Positions 32,779 to 41,590 of a DNA stretch of 64,000 bases are shown piece after piece. The position numbers and the translations under genes are program-made. Each line of letters starts with the position of its first letter. Positions within the stretch are counted from its first letter, which is position 1. The stretch lies in the IMG/VR virus record IMGVR_UViG_3300022682_000042, positions 18,542 to 82,541 of that record; one strand, given 5' to 3'. The notes under the pieces are model-generated. The model was not told the DNA's origin, made no database searches, and saw only the letters and a list, made by a program, of their open reading frames with translations. This stretch comes from a virus.

Positions 32779-33201
32779 ATGAGATACTGGAAACTGACCG
32801 ACCCCGCCTACACCTGGCCTACCCGCCTATCCCTGGCTTTAGGCCAATGGGAAAGCCCGATGGAGGCCCTGTTCTGGCAGGAGGCCCGGAAGTGGGAGAT
32901 ATTCCCTGTCAGGCGGCGATTGCCCGGTTTAAGGCGGCAAGTTCTTTGTGGTGAGTACCGGCTTGACTTTGCTATAGTCCGGTGGCGATTTGGTAAACCG
33001 GCCATAAAGTTAGCTATCGAAATCGATGGCTGGCTCTATCATTCTACTCCTGAACAAAAGGCCAGAGACCGGCAACGACAGACTTATTGTGAGGCCAGAG
33101 GATGGCAGTTTATCAGATTTACCGGGTCAGAGGTTTATAGAGACACAACGGGGTGTATTAATGAAGTCCAGAATCAACTTCGTATTTTTGGCCTACGGTA
33201 A
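32779..33201 (+). CDS. DUF559 / Vsr-like endonuclease
   Basis: 140 aa. SPMEALFWQEARKWEIFPV, EYRLDFAIVRW, KLAIEIDGWLYHSTPEQKAR, ARGWQFIRFTGSEVYRD match the Vsr-fold DUF559 group; the EIDG acid and later Glu/Arg form the active site. Probably a selfish or repair nuclease, not a sugar enzyme. Overlaps the next gene by about 40 bases. Confidence 0.75.
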   Translation: MRYWKLTDPAYTWPTRLSLALGQWESPMEALFWQEARKWEIFPVRRRLPGLRRQVLCGEYRLDFAIVRWRFGKPAIKLAIEIDGWLYHSTPEQKARDRQRQTYCEARGWQFIRFTGSEVYRDTTGCINEVQNQLRIFGLR

Positions 33202-34042
33202 TGAACAGGTTGGCCTGGGCCATTACTACCGGACCATGGCCCTGGCTCAAGAGGCCAGTTGCCGGGGCCACCGGGTAACGTTTCTATCAGACAGGCCAAC
33301 CCATCAACCTGGGGTCAGGTGGGAACAGGTAGTCTATAATGATCCGGCCTCATTCCTGGGGTGGATAAGACCATTACGGCCCGATTGGGTAATCGTTGAT
33401 TTGCCGGAAAAGGCCCCGGATTGGGTCAGAGGCAATTGTAAATTGATGCTGCTTGACCCGGTCAATCCCTGGGAACAGGATTGTGATTTAGCTATCTCTC
33501 AGGGGTTCCGGGGCCACTATACAGCCCCGGAATATCTCATTTTGGCCCCGGAACTAAGGGCCATTCACCGGCCAACAGAACGGGACCGGTGTTGGTTTGT
33601 CTGGGGTGGGGCCTCTGATAATTTGGGCCTGTTGGAGCTATTTGCCCGGAATGTCCCTCAAACAGCCTTGCTTGCTTCGGCCAATGGGGTAACGCCAGAA
33701 GTCCAGTCCTGGAACCCTAAGCACTGGCAGGGGCGGGCCACAAACCGGTCAGAGTTTTTCCGGTGGATGGCTGAATGTGACCGGGCTGTTATCCAGATGG
33801 GTCATACAGCCTGGGAATGTCTCTATTTTGGTTTGCCTTTATGGTTGATTGCCCATTCTGATCGGGGCTATAAAACGGCCCTACAGATGGAAAAGCGAGG
33901 GTGGGCCAAAGTCTGGCCTCAAGTTGGCTCACCTCCGGGCCGGTCAATTAGACGATGGCTGGCTGAGAAATGGAGGCCGGAACCCTGCCCGATAGACGGT
34001 AAGGGGACTGAACGAATTATCAAGCTAATGGAGGCCGGGTGA
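33161..34042 (+). CDS. pseG: PseG-like UDP-sugar hydrolase
   Basis: 293 aa from ATG 33161. FVFLAYGNEQVGLGHYYRTM (residues 7-26) carries the G-x-GH-x-x-R motif with the catalytic His of PseG; WVIVDLPEKAP and CDRAVIQMGHTAWECLYFG follow the GT-B hydrolase. It would free the sugar from UDP before the NeuB step. The start lies inside the DUF559 gene. Confidence 0.65.
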   Translation: MKSRINFVFLAYGNEQVGLGHYYRTMALAQEASCRGHRVTFLSDRPTHQPGVRWEQVVYNDPASFLGWIRPLRPDWVIVDLPEKAPDWVRGNCKLMLLDPVNPWEQDCDLAISQGFRGHYTAPEYLILAPELRAIHRPTERDRCWFVWGGASDNLGLLELFARNVPQTALLASANGVTPEVQSWNPKHWQGRATNRSEFFRWMAECDRAVIQMGHTAWECLYFGLPLWLIAHSDRGYKTALQMEKRGWAKVWPQVGSPPGRSIRRWLAEKWRPEPCPIDGKGTERIIKLMEAG

Positions 34043-34317
34043 GACGGGATAACCGAGCTATCATATCGGCCAGTCGGACCGGGGTGGCCGGGGATGAACT
34101 ACCGGAAAAACGGGCCAGAATATACCTTTACAAACGGGGTGAACCGATACCGGGGCGGGACCCCTGGCAGCATTATTGTGAGGAATGTCCATTTGATGAC
34201 TGTATTAGAACAGAGGGAGATATGTCACCATTAGGAATGTGGGGGCGAGAATACCCTGGCTGTCCGATTTATGATGAGGCATTGAGGCAAAAAGGGGAAG
34301 AGGAGAGGGCGGCCTGA
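34039..34317 (+). CDS. Small cysteine-cluster protein
   Basis: 92 aa from GTG overlapping the PseG-like stop. HYCEECPFDDCIRTEGDM and REYPGCPIYDEALRQKG suggest a zinc- or iron-binding knot. A similar C-x-n-C pattern with a basic tail occurs in the 50072 frame. Function unknown. Confidence 0.55.
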   Translation: MRRDNRAIISASRTGVAGDELPEKRARIYLYKRGEPIPGRDPWQHYCEECPFDDCIRTEGDMSPLGMWGREYPGCPIYDEALRQKGEEERAA

Positions 34318-34364
34318 TGCAATTGACAATAACTTGGCCTTTAGTTTTAGTGGTCTTCATTTGA
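34317..34364 (+). CDS. Possible 15-aa membrane peptide
   Basis: ATG overlaps the stop before it (TGATG). MQLTITWPLVLVVFI is hydrophobic, and could be the broken start of a longer membrane peptide. The rest of the gap up to 34430 holds nothing recognisable. Confidence 0.2.
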   Translation: MQLTITWPLVLVVFI

Positions 34365-34430
34365 TAAGAATACCATATACATGCAAAGATATCGCAATGA
34401 CTTTAGTTAGTGAAATAAATAGGATATTGG

Positions 34431-35258
34431 GTGAAAAATACGAGAATTGCTTTTGTAGTTAGTTCTGGAAGATCAGGGACAGCCCTCCTCGGCCAAAAGT
34501 TGCTACCGGCCCTCAATACCGATGGCCTGCAAGTTGAGGCCACTCACGAGTATCATTGTACTCAAGTTCAGGAGTGGGCCGTCCGGTATCACTCCGGGGT
34601 AATGAGTCGGCAAGAGGTTCAACCCTTGTTATGGCGGCTATATGAGTCGGCCCGGTATCATTCTGAGGCTCCCTTATTCGTTGACGTGTCAAATAAGTTA
34701 TCCTGGCACATTACGGCCCTAACTGAACTATGGCCTGATGCTAAGTTCGTCCATATTATCCGGGGCGGGCCACAAACCTGTCTCAGTTTCTATCACAAGC
34801 TCAAGGCCGAGTGCTATACTGACCGGGGGGTCAAGGCCCTACATCACTGGCTGGCCCGGTCAAGTGGGGTTATCCCCCCTCAAGAAAAAGAGTGGTGGTG
34901 GCCGATGCCTCACCTTGACAGCCCGTTTCTTGGTGACTTCATTTGGTCCTGGGGCCGGTGGCAACGAATTTGTTGGTATTGGGCCGAAGTCAACCGGGTT
35001 ATCGGTAAAAGCCTGGAAAACTATGTGAGGCCCAAAAACAGGATGACAGTCAGGCTTGAGGATTTGGTGGGGGATAGTGGAGCCACCTGGCTTGAGTTGG
35101 TAACCTTCCTGGGCCTCAATTGGGTTGATGTTGATAGCCTGTTAGCCCGGCCTCATAATGTGGGGTGGTTGGCCGAATATGAGATGACCGATAGCCAAGA
35201 GGGACAGTTCTGGAAGTTGTGTGGGAAAGTACAGGAGAAGTATTATAGCGGGGTTTAG
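34431..35258 (+). CDS. P-loop sulfotransferase 1
   Basis: 275 aa from GTG. FVVSSGRSGTALLGQKLL (PAPS-binding P-loop, about 9-26) and DAKFVHIIRGGPQTCLSFYH (3'-phosphate-binding Arg/Ser region, about 105-125) fit sulfotransferases. It would transfer sulfate to a glycan or lipid. Its presence in the cluster suggests a sulfated surface sugar. A second one is at 41587. Confidence 0.7.
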   Translation: MKNTRIAFVVSSGRSGTALLGQKLLPALNTDGLQVEATHEYHCTQVQEWAVRYHSGVMSRQEVQPLLWRLYESARYHSEAPLFVDVSNKLSWHITALTELWPDAKFVHIIRGGPQTCLSFYHKLKAECYTDRGVKALHHWLARSSGVIPPQEKEWWWPMPHLDSPFLGDFIWSWGRWQRICWYWAEVNRVIGKSLENYVRPKNRMTVRLEDLVGDSGATWLELVTFLGLNWVDVDSLLARPHNVGWLAEYEMTDSQEGQFWKLCGKVQEKYYSGV

Positions 35259-35318
35259 CCGGCCTCGGCCATTCTATCAATCGTAATTAGTAGCGAAATG
35301 AAAGGAGGGAAGCCCCCA

Positions 35319-35486
35319 ATGGCCAGGAAATTTGGGGAAAAACCTAGTGGATATGTCAATGTGTCTGAGGCCGAGGCCGGCAGCCAAAAATTCGATTGGT
35401 GGCCCTGGGTGGCCGGGGCAATTATTATTCTATCCTGGTTATTGGCCGGCTATATGGCTGTCCAGTTGGTTAGGGGGGCGATATGA
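35319..35486 (+). CDS. Small single-pass membrane protein
   Basis: 55 aa from ATG 35319 with AAAGGAGG ahead. Polar 30-residue head and a membrane helix at about 30-52 (VAGAIIILSWLLAGYMAVQL). Ending overlaps the next ATG. Confidence 0.55.
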   Translation: MARKFGEKPSGYVNVSEAEAGSQKFDWWPWVAGAIIILSWLLAGYMAVQLVRGAI

Positions 35487-35971
35487 AAAAACATTTTAGA
35501 TATTTCTGGTATGTTCTGAGACATAAGTGGTTTGTTCTTCAGGAGGGATTAAAACTTGGTTTGCCGTTATGGGTGCTTATTATTCATGATTGGCAAAAGT
35601 TTACACCGACAGAATGGCGACCATACGTATTATCATTTTATGGTCCGTGGTCTTATAAAGAACGTCCAAAATGGCTAGTTGATAATTTCAACCAAGCTTG
35701 GTTACACCATATCCATTATGGTCCACATCATTGGCAGTATTGGCTATTGGTGTATGATGATGACAAAGAGGATGTTGAACGAATTGAAATGTCAGACAGG
35801 TATCGTCGGGAAATGCTGGCAGATTGGCGTGGCGCGGGCCGTGCAATTACGGGTAAAGATAATACGAGGGATTGGTATATACAACGGCATGACCGTTTCA
35901 AAAAAATGTTACATCCGAATACTAGACAATGGATTGAATTAAAATTAGGTATTATGGGTGATATTGAATGA
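35483..35971 (+). CDS. DUF5662 family protein
   Basis: 162 aa. YFWYVLRHKWFVLQEGLKLG, LIIHDWQKFTPTEW, WLHHIHYGPHHWQYW and MLADWRGAGRAITG are characteristic of DUF5662, found in phages and bacteria. The many conserved His/Asp suggest a metal-binding hydrolase; activity not known to me. AT-rich, so a later acquisition is likely. Confidence 0.75.
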   Translation: MKKHFRYFWYVLRHKWFVLQEGLKLGLPLWVLIIHDWQKFTPTEWRPYVLSFYGPWSYKERPKWLVDNFNQAWLHHIHYGPHHWQYWLLVYDDDKEDVERIEMSDRYRREMLADWRGAGRAITGKDNTRDWYIQRHDRFKKMLHPNTRQWIELKLGIMGDIE

Positions 35972-37065
35972 GGTGTCTACTATGTAACGCTGACAAACCG
36001 GAACTGTCTCCGGCCTACAGGCCCGAAGGAACCCTACGAGATGTAACAGTCTGGCTTTGTAAACGGTGCGGGTTCCTGTTTAGCCAGGGCCAACCCCACG
36101 GTGATAGTCAACCCCGACCTACCCCCGATGCCTCATTCGGCAATTTGAGGCAGGGTAAGGCGGACCGGGTAGAACCCCATTTGGAATTTTTGTTAGATTA
36201 TCACCCGGCCTTTACCCCGGCCAATATTCTTGATGTCGGGGCCAACCGGGGCCATTTTGTAAGGGCGGCCCTGGACCAATGGCCTGGATGTACGATAGTC
36301 GGAATAGAGCCAGACGACAGTTTGGGCCGGGTGGTCGATGACCGGGTGGCCTGGTTGACAGGTAGACTTGAGGACTTTGAAGGGCCTAAACAAGCCTATG
36401 ACCTTATTTATCTATCTCATACCCTGGAACATTTAGCCAATCCAAGGCAAGCCCTAAAACGATTGGCCGATTGGACTTATCCAACCCTTGGCCTTCTGCT
36501 GGTTGAAGTTCCTAATATGGCCTTTATCCAACGGGAGGATGTTCTGGAAGAGTGGTTTATTGATAAGCATGTTTCCCATTTCTCAGACCGGACTTTGAAA
36601 GCAATACTTGAGTTTGCCGGTTGGCGGGTAATGACCCTAGAAAAGTCAGACCATTATTTAACCGCTGTAGCTTCCCGTAGTATTCCCCTGGCTATTAGGA
36701 CCTACAACGAACCGGCCATAGCCCTGGGTCGGCTCAAGTGGTATCAGGAGACCAGGGAGCGAAACCAGATGGCCTTAGTTGGTTACGTAGAAGCCTGGAA
36801 CAAGGTAGCCCAGAACAACCGGGTAGCTGTCTGGGGAGAAGGCCGGATATTTCAGGCAATGAGAAGAACTGGCCTTGATATGGGCCGGGTAGTGGTCGTT
36901 GACCGGAATGGCCCTAGCAGGCCGGCAGACTTGTTACCGGCTTACGGGCCTGATTATATCTTGGTCTGTAGCCGGGAATATTTTGAGGAAATTGAGACTG
37001 AGGCCGAACAGTTGGGGTTGATGGCTGATGTGAGACGGTGGGACAGGCCACCGGGGAGAGAATAA
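35968..37065 (+). CDS. Zinc-ribbon SAM methyltransferase (C-methyltransferase type)
   Basis: 365 aa in three parts: zinc ribbon CLLCNADKPEL and WLCKRCGFLFSQG (3-45), SAM domain ILDVGANRGHFVRAALD and SHTLEHLANPRQALKRL (about 85-200), and a C-terminal domain VAVWGEGRIFQAMRRTG. This order is that of sugar C-methyltransferases. It would add a methyl branch to a keto-sugar. ATG overlaps the DUF5662 stop. Confidence 0.75.
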   Translation: MRCLLCNADKPELSPAYRPEGTLRDVTVWLCKRCGFLFSQGQPHGDSQPRPTPDASFGNLRQGKADRVEPHLEFLLDYHPAFTPANILDVGANRGHFVRAALDQWPGCTIVGIEPDDSLGRVVDDRVAWLTGRLEDFEGPKQAYDLIYLSHTLEHLANPRQALKRLADWTYPTLGLLLVEVPNMAFIQREDVLEEWFIDKHVSHFSDRTLKAILEFAGWRVMTLEKSDHYLTAVASRSIPLAIRTYNEPAIALGRLKWYQETRERNQMALVGYVEAWNKVAQNNRVAVWGEGRIFQAMRRTGLDMGRVVVVDRNGPSRPADLLPAYGPDYILVCSREYFEEIETEAEQLGLMADVRRWDRPPGRE

Positions 37066-37066
37066 T

Positions 37067-37930
37067 TTGAGAACCAACGATGATTTGAAACGGCTGGCCC
37101 GTGAGGTTCGGAAACGGGCTATCCGGTATATTCACGCAAGTTCCGGTGCTCATCCGGGTGGGTCGCTATCAGTGGCCGATATCTTGACGGCCCTATATTT
37201 CAAGGTGGCCGAACCTCAACCCGTATATCAACCCGACCACCCAAACCGGGATATTATAATTCTCAGTAAAGGCCATTCATTTCCTGCATTAATGGCAACC
37301 TGGGAACTACTTATCGAGGAAAGCCATAACTACCTTGACTCAGACTTTATCAGCTTACCCCCCTGGTGGGACGGGGGACCTATCACTCTCAGGCAAATCA
37401 ACTCACCATTCCAGGGTCATCCATCCTTAACCCATACCCCCTGGTGTGAGACCAGTACCGGCTCGCTCGGCCAAGGCTTTGCTGTAGCCGTGGGAATGGC
37501 CTACGGCCTCAAGCAGAAGGGCCAGGATAGGCGAGTTTACGTTGTCTTGGGGGATGGGGAATTACAAGAGGGGATAGTAGCCGAGGTAGCCAGGGCTGCG
37601 GCCTGGTTGGGCCTTGATAACCTGACTGCTATTGTTGATTTTAACGGGTTGGCCTCAGACAGGTATAGTCGGACGATAGATGACCCCGTTAAGGAGTTTA
37701 GGGCCTGGGGGTGGCATAGTTTTGATTGTAACGGTCATCGTTTTGGGGCTTTATATGATAGCTTGGTAAATGGCCCAAAGCGAGGAAATGGCAAACCCAC
37801 TTGTATCATAGCTCATACAATTAAAGGTAAGGGAGTTCCAGCTTTCGAGAATGATCCAGACGGTTGTCACGGGGCGGTCACCTTGTCTGATGAGGATTTA
37901 CAGATGACATTGGAGGCTTTAGATGGTTAA
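37067..37930 (+). CDS. Transketolase, N-terminal subunit
   Basis: 287 aa, TTG start. RYIHASSGAHPGGSLSVADI, LSKGHSFPALM, TSTGSLGQGFAVAVGMAYGL and VLGDGELQEGI (thiamine diphosphate motif) match the TktN half. The C half is separate at 38573. Split transketolases are common in secondary and sugar pathways; here it may move a two-carbon unit onto the sugar or supply a precursor. Confidence 0.85.
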   Translation: MRTNDDLKRLAREVRKRAIRYIHASSGAHPGGSLSVADILTALYFKVAEPQPVYQPDHPNRDIIILSKGHSFPALMATWELLIEESHNYLDSDFISLPPWWDGGPITLRQINSPFQGHPSLTHTPWCETSTGSLGQGFAVAVGMAYGLKQKGQDRRVYVVLGDGELQEGIVAEVARAAAWLGLDNLTAIVDFNGLASDRYSRTIDDPVKEFRAWGWHSFDCNGHRFGALYDSLVNGPKRGNGKPTCIIAHTIKGKGVPAFENDPDGCHGAVTLSDEDLQMTLEALDG

Positions 37931-38117
37931 GACAGTATTTGTTAGTGTAAAATTTGAAGTTAACTGGTTTGATATTGATTTTGGGAATAATTGGCCTGAC
38001 AATGAGTCTCTTAAAAATTCCTCGGTTGATACTGTAATAGCAAATTATTTAACTAAAGATGGTACAAATCAGGCCCCAGAGATATTAGTTAAGTTAATGG
38101 AGGAACTGGATGACTGA
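37923..38117 (+). CDS. Small acidic hypothetical protein
   Basis: 64 aa, ATG 8 bases before the transketolase stop. MVKTVFVSVKFEVNWFDID is followed by an acidic helix. AT-rich; one of three phage-like genes lodged between transketolase halves. No family recognised. Confidence 0.5.
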   Translation: MVKTVFVSVKFEVNWFDIDFGNNWPDNESLKNSSVDTVIANYLTKDGTNQAPEILVKLMEELDD

Positions 38118-38349
38118 ACTAATAATGGTCCCGGTCAACTCGACTAACCTGTTGGCCGTGGGATATGAGTCAGAGACCTTAACCCTTTACGTCCAGTTTA
38201 AGAATGGTCGGACTTACAAATACCACCGGGTTCCCGAACAGGTTTATCTTGACATATTGGCCTTCAATCAGTCACCAAACCTGAGTATAGGCCAGTATTT
38301 TGAGAAGGCTGTCAAGGGGGGTCAGTACAAATATACGGAGGTGACATAG
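38110..38349 (+). CDS. KTSC domain protein
   Basis: 79 aa. VNSTNLLAVGYESETLTLYV, YKYHRVPEQVYLDIL and IGQYFEKAVKGGQYKY fit the KTSC domain, a small RNA-binding-like fold seen as a single-domain protein in phages. Translationally coupled to the previous gene by overlap. Confidence 0.75.
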   Translation: MTELIMVPVNSTNLLAVGYESETLTLYVQFKNGRTYKYHRVPEQVYLDILAFNQSPNLSIGQYFEKAVKGGQYKYTEVT

Positions 38350-38571
38350 ATGGCAATGGCTACAATGGCTAACCGGAGAAAAGATAGTAAGCCCAGAGTT
38401 TTATGGGTAGGAAAAGATGGGGAACAGGCTATACCAATAGCTACTCCATCTGGCAAATTCATTGAAATAAATTGGAGGATATTAAGACGGTGGCTTATTA
38501 TAACTCTGGTTGTCATTGGTATTTTTTCTTGTGGGTTTGTATCCGGGGCTACCTGGATGTGGGGAGGATAA
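38350..38571 (+). CDS. Small single-pass membrane protein
   Basis: 73 aa, starts next to the KTSC stop. Basic head (NRRKDSKPRVLWVG), then a membrane helix at about 48-68 (LIITLVVIGIFSCGFVSGAT). Its tail GGGAGG region provides the ribosome site for the transketolase C half. Function unknown. Confidence 0.5.
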   Translation: MAMATMANRRKDSKPRVLWVGKDGEQAIPIATPSGKFIEINWRILRRWLIITLVVIGIFSCGFVSGATWMWGG

Positions 38572-38572
38572 G

Positions 38573-39517
38573 ATGGCCCAAAGTATTGTGAGTAATGATA
38601 GTCTCCGGGTGGCCTTTGGCAATGCCCTACTTGACCTGGCCCTCCTATCTGACTTTCAAATTTTTGACGCCGACATAGCTGGAGGTTGCGGCCTTTCTCA
38701 GTTTCGGGAAACCTACCCGGACCGACTGACAAATGTGGGGATAGCTGAGGCCGGAATGGTCGGGATAGCAGCCGGTTACAGTCGGGCTACCGGTAGGAAG
38801 GCCATTGCAAGCACGTTTGCAATGTTTGGCTGGAGGGCCGCCGAAATTTTCTCCCTATCTGTGGCCTATAACCGATTTGATGTGACCTTGGCCCTTTCAC
38901 ACGCCGGACTCGGAACGGGCCCGGATGGGGCCAGTTGTCAGCCTATGAATGTTATTTCAACTTGGGCCTCTATCCCTAATACGGTGGTATTATGGCCCTC
39001 TACCCCGACCTTGATGCGACAGGCCGTAACCTGGCTATTGGGAGAGTATGAGGGGCCGGCAGTCCTGATAACGGGCCGGTCCCCGGTCACCTTTGATTTG
39101 CCGGAGGCCCATCGGTTCCATTTTGGCAAGGTTCAACCGGCCTGGGGGACCGACATCCCGGAGGTAGTTATTTGCGGGGTTGGGCCTGGGGTGGGGGTGG
39201 CTGTTGAGGCAGCCCAAATATTATCAAGTCGGGATATCCCAACTGTGGCCCTGGACTGCCATACTTTGGCCCCATTCGATGAGGCCGGGGTTAGAGGCTT
39301 TTGTAGTCCGGCCAAAGTGGTGGTTACGGTTGAGGATGGGGGACCGAGTGGCCTGTATAGTTTGGTTTGTCGAGCATTGGCTCAGGCCGAACGAAGGCCC
39401 CCGGTGGCCCCGGTTTGTGTCTGGGGGTGGGGAGAAAGCGGGGAGGCCCCGGAACTCTACGAGAAACACGGTATAACGGCTGAGGGGGTAATTAAGGCTG
39501 TGGAGAGGTGGTTATGA
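38573..39517 (+). CDS. Transketolase, C-terminal subunit
   Basis: 314 aa from ATG 38573 after GGGAGG. NVGIAEAGMVGIAAGYSRAT (catalytic Glu of the TktC half), FAMFGWRAAEIF, ALSHAGLGTGPDGASCQ and VICGVGPGVGVAVEAAQ are typical. Pairs with 37067-37930 to form the enzyme. Stop overlaps the SDR start. Confidence 0.85.
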   Translation: MAQSIVSNDSLRVAFGNALLDLALLSDFQIFDADIAGGCGLSQFRETYPDRLTNVGIAEAGMVGIAAGYSRATGRKAIASTFAMFGWRAAEIFSLSVAYNRFDVTLALSHAGLGTGPDGASCQPMNVISTWASIPNTVVLWPSTPTLMRQAVTWLLGEYEGPAVLITGRSPVTFDLPEAHRFHFGKVQPAWGTDIPEVVICGVGPGVGVAVEAAQILSSRDIPTVALDCHTLAPFDEAGVRGFCSPAKVVVTVEDGGPSGLYSLVCRALAQAERRPPVAPVCVWGWGESGEAPELYEKHGITAEGVIKAVERWL

Positions 39518-40266
39518 TAGATTTATCAGGCCGAAATTATCTTGTCATTGGCGGCTCCGGCCTTCTCGGTCGGGCCATTGCCCTGGCTATTGCTGAGGCC
39601 GGGGGCCGGGTAGCTATTACCTTTGATGAAAACTTGGACGGGGCCAAAGCCACGGTCAGGCTATTGGGAGGCAAGGCCCTACCAGGCCCATACCGGTTAG
39701 ATGTCGTTGACCAGGACAGCCTTGAGGCTTTTGTAGATGACCTGAAACGAGAGGGGGTTCGGTTCGATGGCCTGGTCTACGGGGCCGGGGTCAACTCACC
39801 CGGTAGTATAAATCAGGTTAAGCCAGAGGTAGCCCGGTGGGTTATTGAGACAAATGTTATAGGGGCCTGGAATGTAGCCCAACAGATAACCCCGTTCGTT
39901 GACCCGGAAGGGTCGGTGGTTTTTATCGGGTCATCTTGTGCTTATACTGGGGGCAGAAAGTCAGTTCACTATTCAATGTCAAAGTCGGCCTTGAGTGGCC
40001 TTGTCCTGGGCCTGGCCTGGCAATTGGGGGACTCGCATAAGTTCGATGGGTGGTCCATCCGGGTAAACGTCGTTCATCCCGGTTATGTTGAAAGTCCGAT
40101 GGCTGACAAGGCCGGTTCAACAACCAATGAGGCCGTGGAACGCTCGGTCCTGAAACGACTGGCCAGGGCGGAAGAGATAGCCGGCCCGGTTTTGTGGCTA
40201 TTGTCCGATTTGAGTAGTTATGTGACCGGGCAAGAAATACGGATAGATGGGGGGTTGTTGCCGTGA
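39514..40266 (+). CDS. Short-chain dehydrogenase/reductase
   Basis: 250 aa. YLVIGGSGLLGRAIALAIAE (NAD(P) motif), GLVYGAGVNSPG (NAG-like), ETNVIGAWNVAQQ, FIGSSCAY and HYSMSKSALSGL (catalytic Tyr and Lys), IRIDGG at the end: a classical SDR. Probably a ketone reduction in the sugar pathway. Coupled to both neighbours by overlap. Confidence 0.85.
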   Translation: MIDLSGRNYLVIGGSGLLGRAIALAIAEAGGRVAITFDENLDGAKATVRLLGGKALPGPYRLDVVDQDSLEAFVDDLKREGVRFDGLVYGAGVNSPGSINQVKPEVARWVIETNVIGAWNVAQQITPFVDPEGSVVFIGSSCAYTGGRKSVHYSMSKSALSGLVLGLAWQLGDSHKFDGWSIRVNVVHPGYVESPMADKAGSTTNEAVERSVLKRLARAEEIAGPVLWLLSDLSSYVTGQEIRIDGGLLP

Positions 40267-41402
40267 CCCAACTAACCGGTAAGAATATCCTCTTTGTTGG
40301 CGGTCCCACTGAGGCAATCCCCGGTTTTGCTCAGGCCAAAGCCCTGGGGGTCAACGTCTATGTATCCGATGGAAACCCTGACAGTTTGGGGTTAAGATGG
40401 GCCAAAAAATACGGGGCCGGATGGGGAGTGGCCTCAACTTATGATACCGAACAGACTATTGACATAGCCTGGCGGTTGGCCGGGGGAAACCTTGACGGGA
40501 TTGTGGCCCTGTCTTGCGATGTAGGGCCGGTAGTAGCTCGAACGGCCCAAGCCCTGGGTTTACCCCACATCGACCCGGAAACAGCCGATCTATCCTGGGA
40601 TAAGCAAGCCTTAAGGGTCAAACTACAACGGGCTATGGTTCCGGTGGCTGACGGCTGGTTACATCCGGTAGATCGGGAATTATGGATGATACCGTCTGAG
40701 ACCTGGGTTATCAAACCTATTGGAGGCCGGGGTGGGCGTGGGGTCAGGCTAGCCCGAACAGCCGGAGAAATGAGACAGGCTATCAAAGAGGCCGGGCAAG
40801 TGGCCCGGTTGGTAGTCATTGAGCAATTTGTACCGGGGCCTCAAGTCAGTACAGAGACGATAATCTGGGGAGGCCAACCCGTCTTTACCGGCATTACAGA
40901 TCGGGATTATCGTTTTGACCAGACATTTCCATTCGTCACAGAATTTGGGGGGTGGGGTAGATCAAAGTACGACTCCAAACCTGTCCGGTATGGGATACGG
41001 GAAACGGTGGGAAAAGTAGTTAAGGCCCTGGGTATTGAGGCCGGAACGATAAAATGTGACATCGTTTTGGATGAAAGGCGGGGCCTTTTACCGACTATCA
41101 TAGAAACGGCTGTGGGTCGGCTGAGTGGGGGGTACAGTGCTACCCACTACTGGCCTATATGCTACGGGGTAGACTTTATCGGAGCAGCCCTCTCGGTAGC
41201 CTGTGGCCTTGACCCGGCTCCATTCCTGATACCATCCGGCAGGCCGTTGTATTGCCGGGGGATATACCGGGATGCGGTCAAAGCCCATTGTGGACCTGAG
41301 AGGGGCCGGTTCTTTTTGGCCCTGGGTAAAAGCCGGGAAGAGGCTGAATTGAAGGCAGAAAGAAAGGTAGAACAGTGGAAAAAACACACCAACAACTATT
41401 AA
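40263..41402 (+). CDS. ATP-grasp ligase
   Basis: 379 aa from GTG. ILFVGGPTEAIPGFAQAKAL and SCDVGPVVARTAQALGLP (preATP-grasp), then WVIKPIGGRGGRGVRLART and VVIEQFVPGPQVSTE (ATP-binding), and IIETAVGRLSGGYSATHYW (metal site). These enzymes join a carboxylate to an amine or similar. In a nonulosonic pathway it could attach an acyl or amino-acid group, which is notable because I find no acetyltransferase. Confidence 0.8.
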   Translation: MTQLTGKNILFVGGPTEAIPGFAQAKALGVNVYVSDGNPDSLGLRWAKKYGAGWGVASTYDTEQTIDIAWRLAGGNLDGIVALSCDVGPVVARTAQALGLPHIDPETADLSWDKQALRVKLQRAMVPVADGWLHPVDRELWMIPSETWVIKPIGGRGGRGVRLARTAGEMRQAIKEAGQVARLVVIEQFVPGPQVSTETIIWGGQPVFTGITDRDYRFDQTFPFVTEFGGWGRSKYDSKPVRYGIRETVGKVVKALGIEAGTIKCDIVLDERRGLLPTIIETAVGRLSGGYSATHYWPICYGVDFIGAALSVACGLDPAPFLIPSGRPLYCRGIYRDAVKAHCGPERGRFFLALGKSREEAELKAERKVEQWKKHTNNY

Positions 41403-41590
41403 AAGACTTCCTGATGGAAGTCAAAATATCAGGCCGGATTATTGTCGGTAAACAGGCAGCCCTGGAAGCCTTTGCCAGATGGCTAGATAACCGGCAGGCC
41501 AATAAGGTGAGAAGGCAACAAGAGAAATCGGATAGTTATACAGTGCCGGTTCAGGCAGCCAAAATTATAGCTTCACGGGATGAAAAATGA
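41375..41590 (+). CDS. Small helical hypothetical protein
   Basis: 71 aa from GTG overlapping the ATP-grasp end. LLKDFLMEVKISGRIIVG and FARWLDNRQANKVRRQQEK. It may be a DNA-binding or regulatory peptide; not recognised. Overlaps the next ATG. Confidence 0.5.
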   Translation: MEKTHQQLLKDFLMEVKISGRIIVGKQAALEAFARWLDNRQANKVRRQQEKSDSYTVPVQAAKIIASRDEK

